A stretch of DNA of 61,567 nucleotides from positions 434,864 through 496,430 of the forward strand of contig NZ_AOLG01000009.1 in assembly GCF_000336815.1 (NCBI RefSeq), in the 5' to 3' direction. The notes below the pieces were generated by a model that saw only the letters and a program-made list of their open reading frames with translations, did no database searches and was not told the origin of the DNA. The stretch is from Haloferax prahovense DSM 18310 (GTDB lineage Archaea > Halobacteriota > Halobacteria > Halobacteriales > Haloferacaceae). A program made the translations under genes and the position numbers. Positions 33,581 through 42,434 of the stretch are shown one piece after another. Every line of letters starts with the position of its first letter. Position 1 is the first letter of the stretch.

Positions 33581-34331
33581 CGAGCCGTTCGCGTCGCCTA
33601 CATCGCCCCCGACGCTCGCCGACGCCCTCGGCATCGGCCCCGACGACCTCGTCTGCGCCGTCGGCGCGGGTGGCAAGAAGTCGCTTCTCTACCGGCTCGC
33701 CCGCGACCTCGACGGCGTGGTCACGAGCACCGTCCGCATCCCAATCTTCGACGACGAGGTCGGCGAGGTCATCGTCACGGACGACCCCGAGACCGCCATC
33801 GCGGAGACGCCGACCCGCCCGCTCGGCGTCGTCGCGGAGCGCGAGCGATCCGACCGCTACCGCGGCTACGACCCGGCGACGGTCGACCGAGTCGCGCGCG
33901 CCACCGACGACGTGGTGCTCGTCAAGGCCGACGGGGCGCGGGCGCGCTGGCTGAAAGCGCCCGGCGAGGACGAACCGCAACTCCCCGACACGGCGGACCT
34001 CGTCTGCCCGGTCGCCAGCGTCCGGGTCGTCGGCGAGCCGCTTTCCGACGAACGCGTCCACCGGCCGGAACTCGTCTCGGACGTGTCGGGCACGGCCGTC
34101 GGCGACCCGATATCCGAGTGGGACGTGGCCGCCGTGCTGTCGAACGACGCCGGCGGGATGAAGGACGTGCCCGAGACGGCTCGGGTCGTCCCGGTGCTCA
34201 ACATGGTCGACGACGAGCGACTGGCAGAGACGGCCGAAGCAATCGCCAGATGGCTCTGTGAACACCCGCGCGTCGACCGAGTGGTGGCGACGTCGCTCGC
34301 CGCCGACGAGTCGGTCGTCGGATTCTACTGA
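33573..34331 (+). CDS. YqeC-family molybdoenzyme accessory protein
   Basis: 252 residues from a GTG overlapping the molybdoenzyme gene. It resembles the YqeC family, named for selenium-dependent molybdenum hydroxylase maturation: an N-terminal P-loop-like CAVGAGGKKSLLYRLA (about 28-43), TSTVRIPIFD, VLVKADGARARWLKAP and SNDAGGMKDVP. It is likely a nucleotide-binding maturation factor. Coupling to an FdhF-like gene is unexpected, because the known partner class is xanthine-dehydrogenase-type enzymes; no selenoprotein or SelD gene is visible nearby. Confidence 0.85.
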   Translation: MTDEPFASPTSPPTLADALGIGPDDLVCAVGAGGKKSLLYRLARDLDGVVTSTVRIPIFDDEVGEVIVTDDPETAIAETPTRPLGVVAERERSDRYRGYDPATVDRVARATDDVVLVKADGARARWLKAPGEDEPQLPDTADLVCPVASVRVVGEPLSDERVHRPELVSDVSGTAVGDPISEWDVAAVLSNDAGGMKDVPETARVVPVLNMVDDERLAETAEAIARWLCEHPRVDRVVATSLAADESVVGFY

Positions 34332-34410
34332 CCCGGCTCCCGGTCGCAGAGGGGTCGTTCTGCCGCCACGGTGGCGACCGATACAAGCGGTCCCTCGGCG
34401 GCGAGACGGC

Positions 34411-34851
34411 TCATCTGGCTGTTTCGCGGCCCGTCAGCTCGTCGAGTTCGAGTTCGACGAGGTGGAACTCGAGGTCGTCGACCTCCTCGTCGAACACCCG
34501 GACGCCGCCGAACAGTTCGTTGATAGTCGTCGCGTCGGGGCGCTCGTCGTCCGGGAGGACGCGAATCGGCCCGCGGGCCATGATACTCCACGAGTCTTTG
34601 CCCGCGTCCTCGTAACAGACGAACGTCGCCTCCTCGGTCTCCTCGATGAACGCGAACTTCTCGCTTCGCCCGTCGTCGGTCAGACGGAACAGGACTCGAC
34701 CCCCCTCGGCGTCGTAGGAGACGTGCGCGGGAATCGCGTAGGAGCGCCCGCCGTCGGCCAGCGACAGCACGCCCGACGAGGCGTTCGAAAGCCGTTCGGT
34801 GACGGTCTCGGGGTCGGTCCCGACGGTGTAGACGTATCTGATATCTCGCAT
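34411..34851 (-). CDS. Pyridoxamine 5'-phosphate oxidase-like flavin-binding protein
   Basis: 146 residues from the ATG at 34851. A split-barrel FMN/F420-binding fold: NASSGVLSLADGGRSYAIPAHVSYD followed by GRVLFRLTDDGRSEKFAFIE and VCYEDAGKDSWSIMARGPIRVL match haloarchaeal PNPOx-like proteins. It probably binds a flavin or heme; substrate unknown. Convergent with the YqeC gene. Confidence 0.85.
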   Translation of the reverse strand: MRDIRYVYTVGTDPETVTERLSNASSGVLSLADGGRSYAIPAHVSYDAEGGRVLFRLTDDGRSEKFAFIEETEEATFVCYEDAGKDSWSIMARGPIRVLPDDERPDATTINELFGGVRVFDEEVDDLEFHLVELELDELTGRETAR

Positions 34852-34924
34852 ACGTGACGTTCGCGGCCGCGACACATGAAACGGTGGTGCGCGAGGCGAG
34901 TTCGCTGGACGCCGGGTCGGTGAC

Positions 34925-35401
34925 TCAGGGGAGATAGAAATGCGACTTCGGGAACCGTCTGTGGATCTCCGGGGACGCGTGGCGGACGATGTGCACGTCG
35001 TGGGAGTCGTCGCTGGCGACGTTCCCGCCGACGCTGACGAGCGGGACGACGACGCGACCCGCGTTCTCGCTGCCGACGAAGACGACGCTCGCGTCCGTCT
35101 CGGACGCGACTGACTTGAGCTTCGCGACGATGTTCCCCGGAGCGGGGTTCCGGCCGACTGTGACTGCCTGAAACGACGCCGACGGCGCGATGTCGACTGC
35201 GGTTTTGTGGAGTTCGCCGACGACGGTCTGCCGGTCGAACACCTCTCTCGAGGGGACCCACCCCGCCTCGACGGCGTATTTCGAATCGTCGGGGACGACG
35301 GCGACCGCGAGCACGTCGTGGCCGGTTGCCGATGCGAACTGCGCGGCCCTGTCGAGCGCCGCGTTCGCCAGCGCGGAGCCGTCGTAGGCGACGAGATACA
35401 T
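34925..35401 (-). CDS. Universal stress protein-like (divergent)
   Basis: 158 residues. It begins MYLVAYDGSALANAALDRAA as in UspA but keeps only a weak nucleotide loop (VGSENAGRVVVPLVSVGGNVASDD), so it may not bind ATP. It ends with a basic/aromatic tail not seen in the other Usp proteins here. Same strand as the 106-aa gene upstream. Confidence 0.82.
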   Translation of the reverse strand: MYLVAYDGSALANAALDRAAQFASATGHDVLAVAVVPDDSKYAVEAGWVPSREVFDRQTVVGELHKTAVDIAPSASFQAVTVGRNPAPGNIVAKLKSVASETDASVVFVGSENAGRVVVPLVSVGGNVASDDSHDVHIVRHASPEIHRRFPKSHFYLP

Positions 35402-35431
35402 GCTTGCCGGTCGTACGGCGGCCGTGATAAA

Positions 35432-35752
35432 TCAGTCGTCGGCTATCGATTCGACCCGCTCGCCCGACGACGCGAGTCGGTCGAGGGCGTCCTGTGCGGC
35501 GTCGCTCACGGCGTCCGCGTCGCGGTAGGAGTCGCCGAGGCCGACCTCGCGGCGGTGCCACTCCCCGTCGGCGAAGGCGAAGATGTCGACCCACCAGTAG
35601 AGCGTCAGCCCCCGGGCGAACTCGGTGATGGTGACGCGCCGGTCCGAGTCGGGCGACTCGTAGACGGTCTTAGCGCTCGCCTCGTCGGTGTCCACGTCGG
35701 TCTCGACGGTCCACCCCTCCGGAACGGCGAGCGAGAAGGGGTCGTCTGTCAT
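35432..35752 (-). CDS. Hypothetical protein, 106 aa
   Basis: Soluble, acidic, no cysteine or membrane segment. The pattern FSLAVPEGWTVETDVDTDEA...TITEFARGLTLYWWVDIF suggests an antiparallel beta sheet with a helical C-terminus. It sits 30 bp upstream of a Usp gene on the same strand and after the copper-ATPase gene. Not recognised. Confidence 0.65.
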   Translation of the reverse strand: MTDDPFSLAVPEGWTVETDVDTDEASAKTVYESPDSDRRVTITEFARGLTLYWWVDIFAFADGEWHRREVGLGDSYRDADAVSDAAQDALDRLASSGERVESIADD

Positions 35753-35866
35753 TATCGTTCCCGACGGGTCGGAGCGACTTGATTGGTCCGCTTTCGGCGA
35801 CCGTCTCGGGAAGGCGACCGGTCGGCCGGCCGCGACGACCCCGGCTGCCGGTGGAGTGTCGGCGGC

Positions 35867-38320
35867 TCAGTCGAGCGACCGCGCCGAGTTGGCGACGACG
35901 AGCAGGCTCGACGTGCCCATGGCGACGGCGGCGAAAAGCGGGTTGAGCACGCCGAGGGCGGCCAGCGGGATGGCGACCGCGTTGTAGCCGAACGCCCATG
36001 TGAGGTTGCCGCGGATGCGGCGGTTCACCCCGGCGGAAAGCGAGAACACCTCGGGAATTGCGTCGATGTCGCGGCCGACGAGCACCGCGTCGGCGGCGTC
36101 GCCCGCGATGTCCGTCCCCGTGCCGAGCGCGATGCCGATGTCGGCGGCGGCGAGCGCGGGCGCGTCGTTGCTCCCGTCGCCGACCATCGCCACGGTGCCC
36201 CGGGCGCGGAGGCGTTCGACGGTCTCGGCTTTCGCCTCCGGCGGGACGCCCGCGAACACGTCTGTCACGTCCGGGTGGTCGCGGAACCGCCGCGCGGCGC
36301 GCTCGGAGTCTCCCGTGAGAACCACGACCTCGCGCCGGCCCCCCTCGGCGACGGCGGCGACCACGTCGTCCCACGCGGCCCGCGGTTCGTCGCCGACGAC
36401 GAGCACCGCCAGAGAGCGCCCGCCCCGGCCGACGACGACCGGGACCGCGCCCTCGTCGCGGGCGGCCTCGACGGCGGTCTCGTGGGCCGGGGAAAGCGTC
36501 GCGCCCTCGTCGCGGAGGAGCGAGGGGTGGCCGACGACGACGCGCTCGCCGTCGACTGCGCCGGAGACGCCGCGGTCGTGGACGGTCACGTCGTCGGCCG
36601 AGACCTCGGGAACCGACACGCCGGCGTCCTCGGCCGCCTCCACGACGGCGGCCGCGAGCGGGTGCGCGGAGAAGCGTTCCAACGCGGCTGCCGCGGCGAG
36701 CGCGTCGCTCCCGTCGATTTCTCCCCCGTTCTCGTCCTCGCGGACGACCCGGAGGACCGCCATGTCGCCGTCCGTGAGCGTCCCGGTCTTGTCGAAGACG
36801 ACCACGTCAACGTCGGGGACGGCCTCGAAGACGGCCTCGGAGGCGACGACGATACCCCGGCTCGCCGCCTCCTTGATTCCCGAGGCGACCGCCAGCGGCG
36901 TGGCGAGGCCGAGCGCACAGGGACACGAGACGATGAGGACCGTGAGCCCCACGAGGAGCGCGTCGGTCGGCGTGCCGCCGCTGAACAGCGTCCAGCCGAA
37001 GGCGACGGCGGCGAGGACGAGCACCGTCGGGACGAAGATGGTCGCCAGTTTGTCGGCGAGGCGCTGGACGCCCGAGCGGGCGCTCTGGATGTCCCAGAGC
37101 AGTTCGACCAGCCGGTCGAGCGTGCTCGTCGCGTCCTCGCCGACCGCGACGACGAGCGGGCGGTCGGTGACGACGGTCCCGCCGAGCACGTCGTCGCCGG
37201 GGCGCTTCGTCCGCGGCATCGACTCGCCGGTGACGAGCGCCTCGTCGACCGCGGCGGTCCCCTCGCGGACGGTTCCGTCGACCGGAACGCGCTCGCCCGG
37301 CCGGACTTCCACGAGGTCGCCCGGTTCGAGCGCGTCGAGCGCGACCATCTCGACGGCGGTGTCGCCGGAGCCGTCGGCATCGCCGGCGACTCGCCGCCGG
37401 GCCTCCGAGACGCGGGAGGCCGCGAGGTCCGAGAGCATCCCGGCGGCCTTCCGCTTGATGCGGTCCTCGTAGTAGTTGCCAAGCGTGACGACGAGGATGA
37501 TTGCGACGGTCACGTCGAAGTAGACGTGGGTCTCGCCGACGAGGACGGCGGCCGTCGAGTAGACGTAGGCGCTCGTCGCCGCCAGCGAGACGAGCAGGTC
37601 CATGTTCGGCTGGCCGGCGCGGAGGCTGACGAGCGCCCCGCGGAGGATGGGAAAGCCGGTGTAGAACAGGACGATGGAGGTCATCACCCAGATGTTGCCG
37701 AGGATGTAGATACCGTCGAACACGCCGAGTTCGACCACCGGCCGGACGCCGACGTAGGTCGGGTACAGAAACAGGACGTACCACAGCATCACCATCATGC
37801 CGAAGACGCCGCCGCCGATGACGAACCGCGCGACCTGGTTGTCGGGCCGTTCGGCCGCCTCGCGCTCCTCGGGGTCGCGCGTGCCGTAGCCGTAGCGGGC
37901 CAGTGTCCCCGACAGCCCGTCTAAGTCGGTGGCCTCCGGGTCGTAGGTGACGCGGACCATGTCGTTGGCGTAGCTGGCTTCCGCGGCGTAGACGCCCTCG
38001 CAGGTCCGCGCGGTTCCCGAGACGAACGCCTCGCAGGTGGCGCAGTGCATCCCGTCGACGGCCATGTACGTTCGCTCGGCGTCGTCGGGAACCTCGTCGG
38101 CCTCGCCCGCGAGTTCGCGCTCGACAGTCTCCGGGTCGGCGCTCGCGGCGTCGCCGAGCGCGCGGGTTATTTCGAGACAGCCGCGACAGCAGAACTCGCC
38201 GGCTACGCCGTCGCCGGTGACGGGCGGCGTCGGCGTCGGTAGTCCACAGAGGTCACAGTCCTCGGCGTCGGCGTCGCTTCCGCCGCCGGCTGACCCGCGG
38301 GACCGCGTCGTGGTCGACAT
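35867..38320 (-). CDS. Copper-transporting P1B-type ATPase (CcoI/FixI-like)
   Basis: 817 residues from the ATG at 38320. An N-terminal Cys-rich module (C22-x2-C25 and FCCRGC near 43-48), then an HMA domain with GMHCATC (about 90-96), TGESMPRTK, the transmembrane CPC pair at 466/468, DKTGTLTDGD with Asp510, an HP motif (SAHPLAAAV) and GDGSNDAPAL. The extra Cys module plus HMA is the layout of CcoI/FixI, which supplies copper for oxidase assembly. It starts 2 bp after the SafE-like gene, and the cluster diverges from a ba3 oxidase operon. Confidence 0.93.
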   Translation of the reverse strand: MSTTTRSRGSAGGGSDADAEDCDLCGLPTPTPPVTGDGVAGEFCCRGCLEITRALGDAASADPETVERELAGEADEVPDDAERTYMAVDGMHCATCEAFVSGTARTCEGVYAAEASYANDMVRVTYDPEATDLDGLSGTLARYGYGTRDPEEREAAERPDNQVARFVIGGGVFGMMVMLWYVLFLYPTYVGVRPVVELGVFDGIYILGNIWVMTSIVLFYTGFPILRGALVSLRAGQPNMDLLVSLAATSAYVYSTAAVLVGETHVYFDVTVAIILVVTLGNYYEDRIKRKAAGMLSDLAASRVSEARRRVAGDADGSGDTAVEMVALDALEPGDLVEVRPGERVPVDGTVREGTAAVDEALVTGESMPRTKRPGDDVLGGTVVTDRPLVVAVGEDATSTLDRLVELLWDIQSARSGVQRLADKLATIFVPTVLVLAAVAFGWTLFSGGTPTDALLVGLTVLIVSCPCALGLATPLAVASGIKEAASRGIVVASEAVFEAVPDVDVVVFDKTGTLTDGDMAVLRVVREDENGGEIDGSDALAAAAALERFSAHPLAAAVVEAAEDAGVSVPEVSADDVTVHDRGVSGAVDGERVVVGHPSLLRDEGATLSPAHETAVEAARDEGAVPVVVGRGGRSLAVLVVGDEPRAAWDDVVAAVAEGGRREVVVLTGDSERAARRFRDHPDVTDVFAGVPPEAKAETVERLRARGTVAMVGDGSNDAPALAAADIGIALGTGTDIAGDAADAVLVGRDIDAIPEVFSLSAGVNRRIRGNLTWAFGYNAVAIPLAALGVLNPLFAAVAMGTSSLLVVANSARSLD

Positions 38321-38322
38321 CG

Positions 38323-39117
38323 TCACAACGGTTGGTAGAAGGGCACGTGAAGGTGCGGGACCGACACGCCCAGAAGCATCAGCCCGTGGGACAGCGGGAT
38401 GTAGCCGAGGACGAGGAACGCCGCCCCGAGCGCCCGGTGGAGCGTCGCCCGCCGGCGCGCCGAGACGCGGCCCAGAAGCGTCCCGTAGAGGAACAGCGTC
38501 GGTACCGTCCCGAGGCCGAGCAGGCCGAGCAGGGCGGCGGCCCGGAGCGGTTCGCCTGTCGAGAAAGCGTAGAGGTACGCCGGGTAGATGATGGGACACG
38601 GGAGCAGGCCGTGAATCGCCCCGAGGCCGAGGATTCGCGGGCCGCCGACGAGCCTATCGACCCGCGCGGTCGCCCACCCGCTGACGCGACCGAACAGGCT
38701 CGTCACCGCGGTCGGGGTGAACCGGTCGATGGCGGCCGACTGCCCGACGAGGTAGCCGACGCCGGTGAGGATGATCGCGGCCCCGACGAGCAGGCCGGTC
38801 GTCGCGCGGACGCCGCTCCCGATGGCGGTCACCGAGTCGAACGCGTCGAAGAACAGCCCGCCGACGAGGGCGAAGACGGCACCGATGGCCGCGTAACTCA
38901 GCGCCCGGCCGACGTTGAACAGGGCGTGTTGGCGGACCTGCCGGAGTGTGAGCGACCGGCTATCGACGCCCTCGCGGTCGGCGAGGCGGTCGGCGTAGAC
39001 GCTGACGAGCGGGCCACACATCCCGAGACAGTGCGCCCCGCCGAAGAGGCCGACGAGGAGGAACGCGACGGCCTCGGGCGTCGCGGCCGGCAGTCCGAGC
39101 GAGATGCCGCCGTCCAT
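38323..39117 (-). CDS. SafE/DsbD-like membrane protein linked to copper delivery
   Basis: 264 residues, six to seven membrane helices. GLFGGAHCLGMCGPLVS near 22-38 holds a C-x3-C pair in the first helix, and AIHGLLPCPIIYPAYLYA a further Cys in the second half: the cysteine pattern of SafE/CcoH-linked proteins found beside CcoI. Probably moves copper or reducing power across the membrane for heme-copper oxidase assembly. It follows the small His-rich gene by one base and precedes the ATPase by 2 bp. Confidence 0.88.
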   Translation of the reverse strand: MDGGISLGLPAATPEAVAFLLVGLFGGAHCLGMCGPLVSVYADRLADREGVDSRSLTLRQVRQHALFNVGRALSYAAIGAVFALVGGLFFDAFDSVTAIGSGVRATTGLLVGAAIILTGVGYLVGQSAAIDRFTPTAVTSLFGRVSGWATARVDRLVGGPRILGLGAIHGLLPCPIIYPAYLYAFSTGEPLRAAALLGLLGLGTVPTLFLYGTLLGRVSARRRATLHRALGAAFLVLGYIPLSHGLMLLGVSVPHLHVPFYQPL

Positions 39118-39118
39118 C

Positions 39119-39337
39119 TCAGGCGGCGTGTTCGCCGTCGGTCTCGGCGTCGCCGTCGCCGTCGTGACCGTGGCCGCCCTCGGTCGGGCTCATCAGGAAG
39201 TAGATGACCGCGGAGATGAGGAGCACGTTGACGGCCGTGACGACGCCCGCGAGGGGGTTTTTCGTCACGCCGAAGATGACCGCTGGCAGGAGCGCGAGCA
39301 GTGCGACGGTTCCGGCGCGTCGTGGCGTGAGTTCCAT
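39119..39337 (-). CDS. Small membrane protein with His-rich tail
   Basis: 72 residues: a basic N-terminus (MELTPRRAG), two helices (VALLALLPAVIFGVT and AVNVLLISAVIYFLM), then a Gly/His/Asp tail containing GGHGHDGD and ending GEHAA. The histidines suggest a metal site. First gene of the leftward copper cluster, directly behind the shared oxidase promoter region. Function unknown. Confidence 0.8.
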   Translation of the reverse strand: MELTPRRAGTVALLALLPAVIFGVTKNPLAGVVTAVNVLLISAVIYFLMSPTEGGHGHDGDGDAETDGEHAA

Positions 39338-39373
39338 ACCGGTCCATTCGCGACCACGGTGTTTCTGATTTCG

Positions 39374-39398
39374 CCCATTCCCACCGCGTTGGAATGGG
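39374..39398 (+). promoter_or_regulatory. Inverted repeat between oxidase and copper-assembly operons
   Basis: CCCATTCC, 9 bp, GGAATGGG: a perfect 8-bp inverted repeat lying between a leftward AT-rich core (about 39362-39372) and a rightward one (about 39404-39410). Spacing fits a dimeric regulator with half-sites two DNA turns apart. It could jointly control the ba3 oxidase and its copper supply. Confidence 0.6.
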
Positions 39399-39436
39399 GA
39401 GTTGCGTTAAAGTCCCGTTATTCCTCATGACCGGGT

Positions 39437-39730
39437 ATGGCCGTTGATTCGACAGCAGAGGGAGCCGCGTCCTCTGCCGCGCGCACTTCCACCGACGGAG
39501 GCGTGCCAGCAAACGCGGATTCCCAAGGTGATTCCGGGCAGGCAGACCCCCCGGTCGACTCCATCGTCGGGACGGCCGACGACGGCATCGTTCGCGAACT
39601 CGGACACGACGATTTCGACCCGGTCGGGACGCTCGTGCTCGTCCTCATCTACATGGCGATTCTCATCGGCATGTGGGTGTTCATGTACTTCGTCGAGTTC
39701 CTCGGACGGGGCCTCACGGTGGTGGGATAG
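39437..39730 (+). CDS. cbaE: Small single-helix subunit of the ba3-type oxidase
   Basis: 97 residues: a long Ser/Ala/Asp-rich soluble N-terminal half and one C-terminal transmembrane helix (VLVLIYMAILIGMWVFMYFV) ending in EFLGRG. Position as the first gene of a cba operon and the helix type match the small accessory subunit seen in haloarchaeal ba3 oxidases. The next gene starts immediately after the stop. The symbol rests on order and is tentative. Confidence 0.75.
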   Translation: MAVDSTAEGAASSAARTSTDGGVPANADSQGDSGQADPPVDSIVGTADDGIVRELGHDDFDPVGTLVLVLIYMAILIGMWVFMYFVEFLGRGLTVVG

Positions 39731-40270
39731 ATGGAGATTCACGCCTACGAGAAACTCTGGTTGGCGCTGGCGCTCGTCCTCATCGTCGGGTTCATCGGGA
39801 CGATTACTTACGGGGCCGCGGGCGCGGGTATCGACATGATAGACGACAAGGGCGGCACGGTCGACCCGGCGACGCTCGACCAGCATCCGAAGTTCGGCGA
39901 CCCCGGCATCGAACGCAACGGGGAGAACAGCTACGACGTGTACGTCGTCGCTCGCCAGTTCGTCTTCGAACCCGGCACGACCGAGCCGCTCCGCGTTCCC
40001 GCCGGCAGCACGGTCACGTTCCACGTGACCGCCGCCGACGTCATCCACGGCTTCGAGGTCGTCGGCACGAACGCGAACACGATGGCCATCCCCGGGCAGG
40101 TCGCGGAGTTCACCGTCGAGTTCGGCGAGCCGGGCGAGTACGGGATGCTGTGCAACGAATACTGTGGCTCCGGCCACCACGTGATGGAAGGGAAGATTGT
40201 GGTTATGGAACAGGAAGAATTCGACAGTTGGTACGAGCAACAGCAGGCACAAGGGGAGGCTGAGAACTGA
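39731..40270 (+). CDS. cbaB: ba3-type oxidase subunit II (CuA domain)
   Basis: 179 residues: one N-terminal membrane helix (LALALVLIVGFIGTITYG) and an external cupredoxin domain. CuA ligands are complete: His in ADVIHGFEVV (about 106), then Cys141-x3-Cys145, His149 and Met152 in LCNEYCGSGHHVM. It accepts electrons from a small copper protein such as halocyanin and passes them to heme. The single helix is the ba3/B-type form. The stop overlaps the subunit I start by 1 nt. Confidence 0.95.
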   Translation: MEIHAYEKLWLALALVLIVGFIGTITYGAAGAGIDMIDDKGGTVDPATLDQHPKFGDPGIERNGENSYDVYVVARQFVFEPGTTEPLRVPAGSTVTFHVTAADVIHGFEVVGTNANTMAIPGQVAEFTVEFGEPGEYGMLCNEYCGSGHHVMEGKIVVMEQEEFDSWYEQQQAQGEAEN

Positions 40271-42039
40271 TGGCGACCGCATCCGGCGGCGGCGAGTTCG
40301 TCGATAAGTTCCCCGACGAGGCGGCCGTCATCAAGGCGAGTTTCCTCATCGCGTTCGTCTCGCTCGGCATCGGTGCCTTCTTCGGCCTCGTTCAGGCGCT
40401 CCACCGAACGAACGTCCTCCGCGTCATCGACTCGGCGGACTACTACACCATGCTGACGGGCCACGGCGTGCTGCTCGCCATCGTATTTACCATCTTCTTC
40501 CTCTGCGGCGTGTTCCACTGGGCGGTCGCCAGAAGCCTCGACCGACCCGCCGAGAGCGCGCTGTTCTCGTGGGCGTGGGTCGGCCTGATGACGACGGGCG
40601 CGGTTCTGGCCACCATCGCCATCCTCGGCGGCTTCGTCCCGAACCTCGGCATGAGCGCGGACGTGCTGTTCACGTTCTACGCGCCGCTCCAAGCCCACCC
40701 GGTATTCTACATCGGGCTCGCGATGTTCATCGTCGGGACGTGGCTCTCCGGCGCGGACTGGTTCCTCTCCTACCGCGCGTGGCGACAGGACCACCCGGAC
40801 GAGCGCATCCCGCTGCAGACGTTCATGGTCCTCACGACCATGATTATGTGGTACATCTCCACCCTCGGCGTCGCCGTCTCGGTGGTGTTCTTCCTCATCC
40901 CGTGGTCGCTCGGTCTCATCGAGAGCGTCAACCCGCTTCTGACGCGGACGCTCTTTTGGTACTTCGGCCACCCCATCGTCTACTTCTGGCTGATGCCGGC
41001 GTACCTGCTTTGGTACACCGTGCTCCCCAAACTCGCGGGCGGTCGCCTGTTCAGCGACCCGCTGGCACGCGTGGTGTTCCTCCTGTTCCTCCTGCTTTCG
41101 ACCCCGGTCGGGATTCACCACCAGTACCTCGACCCGGGCATCGCGGAGGGCTTCAAGTTCATCGCCATGACGAACACGATGTTCCTGCTCCTCCCGTCGC
41201 TGCTCACGGCGTTCACGGTCGTCGCCAGCGTCGAACACGGCGCGCGCCAGCGCGGCGGTAAGGGCTACCTCCGCTGGCTCGGCGCGCTCCCGTGGCGCGA
41301 CCCCGCCTTCACCGGCATGGCGCTCGCGGGTGCGATGTTCGCCGCCGGCGGCTTCTCCGGCATGATCAACGCCGGGATGAACATCAACTACCTCATCCAC
41401 AACACGCTGTGGGTGCCGGGGCACTTCCACCTCACCGTCGGCACGGCCGTCGCGCTGACGATGATGGCCGGCTCGTACTGGCTCGTCCCGCAGGTCACGG
41501 GCACGAAGCTCTACAGCCGTCCCATCGGCCTCCTGCAGGTCATCATGTGGTTCGTCGGCATGGTGTTCATGTCGAACGCGATGCACCGCGCCGGCCTCGC
41601 CGGCATCCCGCGGCGCACCGCCGAACCGCAGTACCAGAACTTCGAGTTCCTGACGCCCATCGGGAGCATCTTCGAGCTTCGGGTGCAGATCGCCCTCGGC
41701 GGGACGCTCCTGTTCCTGTCGGTGGTGCTGTTCCTGTTCAACATCCTCCTGACCTCGCTCGGCGAGGAGTCCGACCGGCCGGTCGATTCGCACCTCCCCG
41801 AGCCGCTTTCGGGGCCCGAGGGGAGCCCGCGCATCCTCGACAACCTCGCGATGTGGACCGGTATCGCGGCGGTGCTCGTCGTGCTCGCGTACACGCTCCC
41901 GCTGGCCGGCATCATCCAGAACGGCGGCGGACTGTTCGGCGGCGGCCTCCCCGTCCCGGCGACCGTCTCGGCCGGCTTCGACCTCGTGTTGACGACGGTC
42001 ACGAGCGCGTTCAACACCCTCTGGGGGGTCGTCGCGTGA
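40270..42039 (+). CDS. cbaA: ba3-type oxidase subunit I (catalytic)
   Basis: 589 residues, about thirteen helices. Metal ligands: YYTMLTGHG (low-spin heme His, about 65), GHPIVYFWLMPAYLLW near 233-248 (CuB His and Tyr; the IVYFW form is B-type), HHQYLDPG near 283 and VPGHFHLTVG near 382-391. Lack of the Glu of A-type enzymes places it in the ba3 class, usually of high oxygen affinity. GGAGG at 40255-40259 is a ribosome site. The TGA overlaps the GTG of cbaD. Confidence 0.96.
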   Translation: MATASGGGEFVDKFPDEAAVIKASFLIAFVSLGIGAFFGLVQALHRTNVLRVIDSADYYTMLTGHGVLLAIVFTIFFLCGVFHWAVARSLDRPAESALFSWAWVGLMTTGAVLATIAILGGFVPNLGMSADVLFTFYAPLQAHPVFYIGLAMFIVGTWLSGADWFLSYRAWRQDHPDERIPLQTFMVLTTMIMWYISTLGVAVSVVFFLIPWSLGLIESVNPLLTRTLFWYFGHPIVYFWLMPAYLLWYTVLPKLAGGRLFSDPLARVVFLLFLLLSTPVGIHHQYLDPGIAEGFKFIAMTNTMFLLLPSLLTAFTVVASVEHGARQRGGKGYLRWLGALPWRDPAFTGMALAGAMFAAGGFSGMINAGMNINYLIHNTLWVPGHFHLTVGTAVALTMMAGSYWLVPQVTGTKLYSRPIGLLQVIMWFVGMVFMSNAMHRAGLAGIPRRTAEPQYQNFEFLTPIGSIFELRVQIALGGTLLFLSVVLFLFNILLTSLGEESDRPVDSHLPEPLSGPEGSPRILDNLAMWTGIAAVLVVLAYTLPLAGIIQNGGGLFGGGLPVPATVSAGFDLVLTTVTSAFNTLWGVVA

Positions 42040-42230
42040 AGCTCACGAAGGCGCGGGCGCTCATCCTCATCGCGTTCAGCGTCCCCGTCGCCATCGAACT
42101 GCGCACGGTGGCGGGCTTCTTCAACGTGGAGCTCCCGCTCATCGCCGTGGCGGTCATCGAGTTCCTCTTTCTCGCCCTGCTGTTCGTGCTGTACGGGCTC
42201 TACGGCGAGGGGTCGGAGTCGGCGGCGTAA
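42036..42230 (+). CDS. cbaD: Small two-helix subunit of the ba3 operon
   Basis: 64 residues from GTG 42036, overlapping cbaA by 4 nt. Two hydrophobic helices: ALILIAFSVPVAIELRTVAG and PLIAVAVIEFLFLALLFVLYG, then a short acidic end. Tight overlap and the order after subunit I match the small CbaD-type subunit of haloarchaeal ba3 operons. Function is probably structural. Confidence 0.82.
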   Translation: MKLTKARALILIAFSVPVAIELRTVAGFFNVELPLIAVAVIEFLFLALLFVLYGLYGEGSESAA

Positions 42231-42434
42231 CCGACGACTCGAACAACGTTTCGACAGGCCGGGCGCTCGTTTCGACGCCTGAGTTTCCGATTCGTCGCCG
42301 CAGTACCGCCACGCGACGAGCCCCGTACCGGTATAAAACCCCCGCGATAGCGTGGAAGACGCCCGGTCAGTTTCCCGGTCGCTGGGAAGCAGTCTCCGTT
42401 TATATTCGATAGTCCCGCGTAGGTACAAGCGATC

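Noticed and set aside
32228..33676. 482-codon frame opposite the molybdoenzyme
   Set aside because: Antisense shadow; the sense strand has complete Fe-S and MGD motifs.
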